This document shows positions 5,342-9,514 of a DNA stretch of 9,514 bases, piece by piece (the stretch's first letter is position 1; each line of letters opens with the position of its first letter). Made by a program: the position numbers and the translations under genes. The stretch covers positions 1 through 9,514 of the forward strand of contig JAIMBM010000071.1 of assembly GCA_023511475.1 (NCBI GenBank). Direction: 5' to 3'. The notes under the pieces are model-generated. The model did no database searches and was not told the origin of the DNA. It was given only the letters and a program-made list of their open reading frames with translations. This DNA comes from Anaerolineae bacterium (GTDB taxonomy: Bacteria > Chloroflexota > Anaerolineae > SpSt-313).

Positions 5342-5838
5342 GCAAGCGTCCCTCGTGGGACGACTATTTCATGGACATCACACAGCGCGTAGCGACGCGC
5401 TCGACCTGCCTGCGTCGGCAGGTTGGGGCGGTGATCGTACTGGACAAGCGCATCCTGGCGACGGGCTACAACGGCGCTCCCCAGGGCCTGCCGCACTGTG
5501 AGGAGACCGGGTGTCTGCGCGAAAAGCTGGGCATCCCCTCCGGCGAGCGGTACGAGATTTGCCGTGGGCTGCACGCCGAGCAGAACGCGATCATCCAGGC
5601 GGCGCTGCACGGGGTGTCGGTCTCAGGGGGCACGATGTACGTGACGCACCAGCCATGCATCACCTGCGCCAAGATGATCATCAATGCTGGCATCCGGCGC
5701 GTCGTCTGCGCGCAGTCGTTTCCGGACGAGCTGGCCCGCAGCTTCCTGGCCGAGGCGGGCGTCGCCCTGGTCCTGTGGCACCCGGAGGAGCAGGGTGGCG
5801 CGGCCGCGGCGCAGGGGCGGGGCGAGCGCGAGAGCTAG
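5338..5838 (+). CDS. dCMP deaminase (ComEB-type cytidine/deoxycytidylate deaminase)
   Basis: The 166-residue product has the zinc deaminase motifs H79-A-E81 (HAEQNAIIQAA) and P-C107-I-T-C110 (QPCITCAKMIINAGIRRVV); Glu81 is the proton shuttle. The N-terminal SWDDYFMDITQRVATRSTC, the GYNGAPQGLPHC segment (44-54) and ERYEICRGLHAE are typical of deoxycytidylate deaminases, which make dUMP from dCMP. Extra cysteines and a histidine (Cys24, His53, Cys54, Cys59, Cys75) may bind a second metal as in some members; that is inference. The ATG at 5338 sits within the last codons of thyX, whose substrate is dUMP, which strongly supports the dCMP assignment over a generic nucleoside deaminase. The last about 15 residues (GGAAAAQGRGERES) are low-complexity and unlikely to be functional core. 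Homologues in Firmicutes are called ComEB although a role in competence is doubtful. Confidence 0.9.
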   Translation: MSKRPSWDDYFMDITQRVATRSTCLRRQVGAVIVLDKRILATGYNGAPQGLPHCEETGCLREKLGIPSGERYEICRGLHAEQNAIIQAALHGVSVSGGTMYVTHQPCITCAKMIINAGIRRVVCAQSFPDELARSFLAEAGVALVLWHPEEQGGAAAAQGRGERES

Positions 5839-5862
5839 ATTCGCACATACCAGAGGAGCATC

Positions 5863-7413
5863 ATGGCCGTGGACCCAAGAATCTTGCAGCTCCGCCGCCT
5901 GAAGGAAGAAGCCGCAGCGGGCGGCGGACCCGAACGCGTTGCCAGGCAGCACGAGGCGGGCAAGCGCACGGCTCGCGAGCGCCTGGCACTGCTCCTGGAT
6001 CCGGACTCGTTCCAGGAGATCGATGCGCTGGTCACCCACCGGGCAACCGCCTTTGGCATGGACAAGAGCCATCCCCTCGGCGATGGCGTCGTCACGGGGT
6101 ATGGTACCATCGACGGCCGGCTCGTGTACGTGTACGCGCAGGACTTTACCATCATGGGCGGGTCCCTGGGTGAGGCCCATGCCGCCAAGATTCAAAAGGT
6201 GCAGGACCTCGCCCTCCGGGATGGAGCCCCGGTGGTTGGCCTCAACGACTCGGGCGGGGCGCGCATTCAGGAGGGAGTGGCCGCGCTAGACGGCTATGCG
6301 GGCATCTTTTTGCGCAACGTTCTCTCCTCCGGGGTCATCCCTCAGATCTCGGCGATCATGGGCCCCTGCGCGGGGGGAGCCGTCTACTCGCCGGCCCTCA
6401 CGGACTTTGTGTTCATGGTCGAGGGCACGAGCCGCATGTTCATCACCGGGCCGGACGTCGTTCGTGCGGTGATGCACGAGGACGTGACGCCGGAGGCTCT
6501 GGGCGGGGCGCGGGTCCATGGGACGACGAGCGGCGTCGCCCACTTTGTGGCGCCCGATGAGGAGCGCTGCCTGGCCGGCATCCGCAGGCTCCTGGGGTAT
6601 CTGCCACCGAACAACATGGAGGATCCCCCGCGAGTGGCGCCGACCGACCCGCCGGGACGGATGGACCCCGAGCTGGATCGGATCGTGCCCGCAGAGCCGA
6701 ACCGCCCGTACGACGTCCATGAGGTGATCCGCCGGGTCGTCGACGAGGGCTCGTTCCTTGAGGTGCATGAGGGCTTTGCCCAGAACATCGTCGTGGGCTT
6801 TGCCCGGTTGAACGGGCGGGTTGTGGGCATCGTGGCCAACCAGCCGGCGGTCCTCGCAGGGGCGATCGATATCAATGCCTCGGTCAAGGGCGCGCGCTTT
6901 GTGCGCTTTTGCGACTGCTTCAACATCCCGCTCGTGACCTTTGTGGACGTGCCTGGCTTCCTGCCCGGCATCGCTCAGGAGCACGGCGGGATCATCCGAC
7001 ATGGGGCGCAGCTGCTCTATGCCTACTGCGAGGCAACGGTGCCCAAGCTGACGGTCATCACACGCAAGGCCTACGGCGGCGCCTACATCGTCATGAACGC
7101 CAAGACGATCCGTGGTGATATCAACTATGCCTGGCCCGGCGCCGAGATCGCCGTGATGGGCCCTGATGGCGCGGTCAACATCATCTTCCGGAAGGAGATC
7201 GAGGTCGCCGCCGATCCGGAGGCCGAGCGCGCGAGGCTGATTCAGGAGTATCGCGAGCAGTTTGCCAATCCCTATATCGCCGCCTCGCGCGGGGTGATCG
7301 ACGACGTCATCGAGCCGCACGAGACGCGGCCCAAGCTCATCAGCGCCCTGGAGATGCTGCAGAACAAGCGCGACAGCAATCCTCACAAGAAGCATGCCAA
7401 CATGCCCCTGTGA
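5863..7413 (+). CDS. mmdA: Acyl-CoA carboxyltransferase (MmdA/PccB/transcarboxylase 12S-like)
   Basis: This 516-residue protein has the two crotonase-like halves of biotin-dependent acyl-CoA carboxyltransferases and moves a carboxyl group between biotin and propionyl-CoA/methylmalonyl-CoA (or a related acyl-CoA). Visible landmarks are GKRTARERLALLLD (33-46), LNDSGGARIQEGV (127-139), the oxyanion-hole loop GPCAGGAVYSPALTDF (167-182), DVPGFLPGIAQEHGGIIRHGA (362-382) and the second loop RKAYGGAYIVMNAK (401-414). The ending KKHANMPL is characteristic of the PccB/MmdA/12S group. At the position reported to tune acyl-CoA choice in Streptomyces carboxylases (Asp in PCC, Ile in ACC) it has Ile409. 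Its ribosome site GAGGAG is at 5853-5858. It lies 24 bases after the deaminase gene and leads a cluster with a pyruvate-type carboxyltransferase, an OadG-like subunit and a biotin carrier. This favours transcarboxylase or methylmalonyl-CoA decarboxylase over a plain carboxylase, since no biotin carboxylase gene is seen here. Confidence 0.92.
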   Translation: MAVDPRILQLRRLKEEAAAGGGPERVARQHEAGKRTARERLALLLDPDSFQEIDALVTHRATAFGMDKSHPLGDGVVTGYGTIDGRLVYVYAQDFTIMGGSLGEAHAAKIQKVQDLALRDGAPVVGLNDSGGARIQEGVAALDGYAGIFLRNVLSSGVIPQISAIMGPCAGGAVYSPALTDFVFMVEGTSRMFITGPDVVRAVMHEDVTPEALGGARVHGTTSGVAHFVAPDEERCLAGIRRLLGYLPPNNMEDPPRVAPTDPPGRMDPELDRIVPAEPNRPYDVHEVIRRVVDEGSFLEVHEGFAQNIVVGFARLNGRVVGIVANQPAVLAGAIDINASVKGARFVRFCDCFNIPLVTFVDVPGFLPGIAQEHGGIIRHGAQLLYAYCEATVPKLTVITRKAYGGAYIVMNAKTIRGDINYAWPGAEIAVMGPDGAVNIIFRKEIEVAADPEAERARLIQEYREQFANPYIAASRGVIDDVIEPHETRPKLISALEMLQNKRDSNPHKKHANMPL

Positions 7414-7424
7414 GGGCCAGGGGC
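7404..7424 (+). other. Strong hairpin carrying the stop codon of the acyl-CoA carboxyltransferase in its loop
   Basis: GCCCCTG (7404-7410) is the exact reverse complement of CAGGGGC (7418-7424); the seven-base loop TGAGGGC begins with the stop codon (7411-7413). No T-run follows. It could be an mRNA processing or stability element adjusting subunit ratio, or simply a chance GC-rich stem. Confidence 0.45.
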
Positions 7425-7482
7425 GGTGAGTGGAGCGGGCCCTGCCGCGTGCGAGAGTTCTTGGTTGGAAGGATCGAGTTCC

Positions 7483-8940
7483 ATGGTTGCAAAACCGTTG
7501 CGGGTGACGGACACCTGCCTGCGCGACGCCCATCAGAGCCTGCTCGCGACGCGCATGCGCACCGAGCACATGCTGCCCATCGCGGACAAGCTGGATCGGG
7601 TGGGCTTTCACTCGCTGGAGGCCTGGGGCGGCGCGACCTTTGACGCCTGCATGCGCTTCCTCAACGAGGACCCGTGGGAGCGGCTTCGCACGCTTCGAGC
7701 ACACCTTCCCCGGACGAAGCTTCAGATGCTCCTGCGTGGGCAGAACCTCGTCGGCTACCGGCACTATCCGGATGACGTGGTGGAGCGCTTTGTGGTTCTC
7801 GCGCGGCGCAACGGCATCGACATCTTTCGCATCTTTGACGCCCTGAACGACACGCGCAACATGGCCTGGGCGATGAAGGTCGCAAGGCGCGAGGGCGCGC
7901 ACGTGCAGGCGACGATCTGCTACACGATCAGCCCTGTGCATAGCCTCGATAGCTTTGTGGCCATGGCGAAGGAGCTGGCTGGCCTTGGCGCCGATTCGAT
8001 CTGCGTGAAGGACATGGCGGGCCTCCTCGCGCCGTACCCGGCCTTCGACTTGGTCACGCGCCTCAAGGAAGCCGTCGACCTGCCCATACAGCTCCACACC
8101 CACTATACGAGCGGCATGGGCACGGCCACCCTGCTCAAGGCCATCGAGGCCGGCGTGGATGTCGTGGATACGGCCATCTCCTCTGTCGCGCTGGGGACCT
8201 CTCAGCCGCCGACGGAGACGATCGTCCACATCGTAGAGGGCACCGAGAGGTCGACCGGCCTTGATCTCAAGCTCCTCTCCGAGATCGCGGCATACTTTGC
8301 GCAGATTCGGGGCTATTACCGCGAGTTCGAGAGTGGCCTGCCTGGGGTGGATGTGAATGTGCTGATGTACCAGATTCCCGGGGGGATGCTGTCGAACCTG
8401 GTCTCGCAGCTCCGCCAGCAGAAGGCGGAGGACCGCTACCAGGACGTGTTGGCCGAGATGCCGCGCGTGCGAGCCGACCTCGGATACCCTCCTCTGGTCA
8501 CGCCGACCAGCCAGATCGTCGGCACGCAGGCGGTGTTCAACGTCCTCGTCGGCGAGCGGTACAGGGTGGTCTCGGAAGAGGTCAAGAGCTACCTGCGGGG
8601 CCTGTATGGACGGCCTCCCGGAGAGATCAACGCCGAGCTGAGGCGGCAGGTCCTCGGCGACGAGAAGCCGGTCGACGTGCGCCCGGCGGACCTCCTGGAG
8701 CCGGGTCTGGAGCGCGCCCGGCAAGAGCTGGGGGATCTGGCCCGGTCGGAGGAGGATGTGGTGTCGTATGCGCTCTTCCCGCAGGTGGCGCGCGAATTCT
8801 TCCAGCGGCGAGAGAAGGGTTTCGCGACCGAGCCGGAGGTGCCGCGGATGGCTGTTGCGGCTGGAGCGCGCCCGGCTCAGGGAGATGTCCAGCCCGTATC
8901 GCTGTGGAAGCTCGCTTCGCGCATAGCGAGGAGGGGCTAG
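7483..8940 (+). CDS. Pyruvate/oxaloacetate carboxyltransferase subunit (OadA/PycB/transcarboxylase 5S-like), no biotin domain
   Basis: The 485-residue protein begins with the HMGL-like TIM barrel that exchanges a carboxyl group between oxaloacetate/pyruvate and biotin: RVTDTCLRDAHQSLLATRMRT (7-27), EAWGGATFDACMRFLNEDPWERLR, CVKDMAGLLAPY (174-185) and LHTHYTSGMG (204-213). Asp15, His205 and His207 are the expected metal ligands and Lys176 the lysine that is carbamylated in 5S-type enzymes. A conserved carboxylase domain follows (about 290-450, with PGGMLSNL, VTPTSQIVG and KSYLRGLYGRPPG). The protein ends without the C-terminal biotinyl domain found in OadA, so it needs the separate carrier encoded at 9294. 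Met at 7483 is chosen because homologues begin there, although the ribosome site (GGAAGG, 7467-7472) has rather long spacing. An upstream GTG at 7426 gives non-conserved sequence. The last 35 residues are variable. Confidence 0.93.
   Translation: MVAKPLRVTDTCLRDAHQSLLATRMRTEHMLPIADKLDRVGFHSLEAWGGATFDACMRFLNEDPWERLRTLRAHLPRTKLQMLLRGQNLVGYRHYPDDVVERFVVLARRNGIDIFRIFDALNDTRNMAWAMKVARREGAHVQATICYTISPVHSLDSFVAMAKELAGLGADSICVKDMAGLLAPYPAFDLVTRLKEAVDLPIQLHTHYTSGMGTATLLKAIEAGVDVVDTAISSVALGTSQPPTETIVHIVEGTERSTGLDLKLLSEIAAYFAQIRGYYREFESGLPGVDVNVLMYQIPGGMLSNLVSQLRQQKAEDRYQDVLAEMPRVRADLGYPPLVTPTSQIVGTQAVFNVLVGERYRVVSEEVKSYLRGLYGRPPGEINAELRRQVLGDEKPVDVRPADLLEPGLERARQELGDLARSEEDVVSYALFPQVAREFFQRREKGFATEPEVPRMAVAAGARPAQGDVQPVSLWKLASRIARRG
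8928..8935 (+). promoter_or_regulatory. Ribosome binding site inside the preceding gene, setting a GTG start
   Basis: GAGGAGGG lies within the last codons of the pyruvate-type carboxyltransferase, seven to eight bases before GTG 8943. It favours 8943 over an in-frame ATG at 8904 and implies coupled translation of the two subunits. Confidence 0.75.
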
Positions 8941-8942
8941 AC

Positions 8943-9272
8943 GTGAGCGACCTGTCCGAGGCGATACTCGTCACCCTGGTGGGCATGGGGCTCATCTTTG
9001 CTTCGCTGGGGCTGCTCATGCTCATCATGGTGGCACTGGATCGCGTGTTCCGGCCGCGAAAGCCGCTGGTCCATGGGCACGGTGCAGAGAATGGCCTGGA
9101 TGCGCTCAACGTGGCGGCCGCCGAGCCGGCGGAGCGCGAGGAGGAGGTCGCGGCGGCCATCGTAGTGGCGCTGGGGGTCCTCGCGGAGCGGCAGCGGGCG
9201 GCGCCGCGTACGACGGTGCTGACGCCGACAGATAGTGGCAGCGTATGGCGGGCTGCCGGCCGCGTACTCTAG
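8943..9272 (+). CDS. OadG/MmdD-like small membrane subunit
   Basis: The 109-residue protein has one hydrophobic segment near its N-terminus (about residues 7-33, EAILVTLVGMGLIFASLGLLMLIMVAL), then a basic DRVFRPRK stop-transfer, an acidic/alanine-rich stretch with EEEVAAAIVVALGVLAERQ (66-84), and an ending SVWRAAGRVL. This helix plus E-E-x-A-A-I-x-x-A-L and W-R-x-A-G-R arrangement is that of the gamma/delta subunits of sodium-pumping oxaloacetate and methylmalonyl-CoA decarboxylases, which anchor the carboxyltransferase at the membrane beta subunit. The short length and gene position, two bases after the pyruvate-type carboxyltransferase and just before the biotin carrier, support the call. 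The GTG start is preferred over ATG 8904 because the latter overlaps the upstream gene and adds non-conserved sequence. A membrane beta subunit (OadB/MmdB) would be expected nearby but is not in this window. Confidence 0.82.
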   Translation: MSDLSEAILVTLVGMGLIFASLGLLMLIMVALDRVFRPRKPLVHGHGAENGLDALNVAAAEPAEREEEVAAAIVVALGVLAERQRAAPRTTVLTPTDSGSVWRAAGRVL

Positions 9273-9293
9273 CGTGGGGCAGGGATCCGGGTG

Positions 9294-9514
9294 ATGTCAG
9301 AAAAGATCCAAGTCACAGTGAATGGGACGGTCTACACCGTCGAGATCGAGAGCATGGCGGCGAATGGCACGCCAATGCAGGTGCGGGTGAACGGGCGGCC
9401 TTACACCGTCACCGTGGGCGGGCCGGTCGTGGCCCGTGAGGAGAAGGCTTCCGAGACGCCCGCTCCGCCGAAGCGTACTCAGGCCGAACCTGCGCCCGCG
9501 GCGGAAGCGGGGGC
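9294..9514 (+). CDS. Biotin carboxyl carrier protein (transcarboxylase 1.3S/MmdC-like), N-terminal part
   Basis: The frame runs from ATG 9294 (a GTG directly before it at 9291 is also possible) to the end of the window, 73 codons, and is cut off before the biotin-attachment motif (A/V-M-K-M), which must lie downstream. The start, SEKIQVTVNGTVYTVEIE, matches the N-terminus of 1.3S-type carriers. A second similar stretch, VRVNGRPYTVTV (residues 30-41), follows. From about residue 47 the sequence becomes a Pro/Ala-rich linker (ETPAPPKRTQAEPAPAAEAG) such as usually separates the N-terminal segment from the biotinyl domain. It lies 21 bases after the OadG-like gene and would carry carboxyl-biotin between the two carboxyltransferases upstream. 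AGGGA at 9281-9285 may be a modest ribosome site. The call depends on context plus these motifs because the diagnostic lysine is outside the window. Confidence 0.8.
   Translation, partial: MSEKIQVTVNGTVYTVEIESMAANGTPMQVRVNGRPYTVTVGGPVVAREEKASETPAPPKRTQAEPAPAAEAG

Noticed and set aside
7426..7482. Upstream GTG start for the pyruvate-type carboxyltransferase
   Set aside because: The 19 added residues are not conserved and there is no good ribosome site; Met at 7483 matches the family start.
6286..8724. Very long minus-strand open frame (about 812 codons) across two carboxyltransferase genes
   Set aside because: It is the antisense shadow of strongly GC3-biased genes. Its product is rich in His, Arg and Asp without recognisable motifs, and it runs across two well-identified genes and their gap.
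8904..8942. ATG 8904 as start of the OadG-like gene
   Set aside because: It overlaps the upstream gene by 37 bases and adds a hydrophilic tail before the membrane helix; GTG 8943 has a strong ribosome site.
1..9514. CRISPR arrays, tRNA/rRNA genes, insertion sequences, phage or defence genes
   Set aside because: No spaced direct repeats, cloverleaf-like sequences, transposase motifs or defence domains were seen; all coding space is taken by metabolic genes.

Overview
The window is high-GC bacterial DNA with every convincing gene on the + strand, short intergenic gaps, strong Shine-Dalgarno sites (GGAGG types) and sigma70-like promoters with extended -10 boxes. Taxonomy cannot be fixed from the sequence. 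A DUF2344 radical-SAM-associated protein, ThyX instead of ThyA, and a split biotin-dependent carboxyltransferase complex fit a high-GC Firmicutes-like, Chloroflexota or Armatimonadota-type organism; this is inference.

Layout. (1) Bases 1-366 are the C-terminal part of a DUF2344 protein. (2) After a 190-base gap with a good promoter (446-474) comes a HIT-family nucleotide phosphorylase/hydrolase (557-1042). (3) A 146-base gap holds a second extended -10 promoter and palindromes that may be operators. It precedes an acyl-CoA module: thiolase (1189-2382), 3-hydroxybutyryl-CoA dehydrogenase (2476-3324) and acyl-CoA dehydrogenase (3470-4621). Together these cover three of the four steps interconverting acetyl-CoA and butyryl-CoA; no enoyl-CoA hydratase is present here. 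(4) thyX (4709-5341) overlaps a dCMP/cytidine deaminase-family gene (5338-5838) by four bases, a likely dCMP to dUMP to dTMP unit. (5) From 5863 to the window end lies a biotin-dependent carboxyl-transfer cluster: an MmdA/PccB/12S-like acyl-CoA carboxyltransferase, a PycB/OadA/5S-like carboxyltransferase without its own biotin domain, an OadG-like one-helix membrane protein, and the start of a separate biotin carrier protein, cut off before its biotinylation site.

How it fits together. The acyl-CoA genes and the carboxyltransferase cluster suggest fatty-acid or propionate/butyrate metabolism linking acyl-CoA pools to pyruvate/oxaloacetate. The last four genes hold the parts of a methylmalonyl-CoA:pyruvate transcarboxylase plus a membrane anchor typical of sodium-pumping decarboxylases, so the physiological reaction is open. 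Most of the window is recognisable core metabolism. The items most worth a second look are the composition of the biotin complex, a ThyX with altered residues in usually conserved pocket motifs, and similar promoter architecture before the HIT and thiolase genes. I found no tRNA, rRNA, CRISPR array, insertion sequence or defence system.
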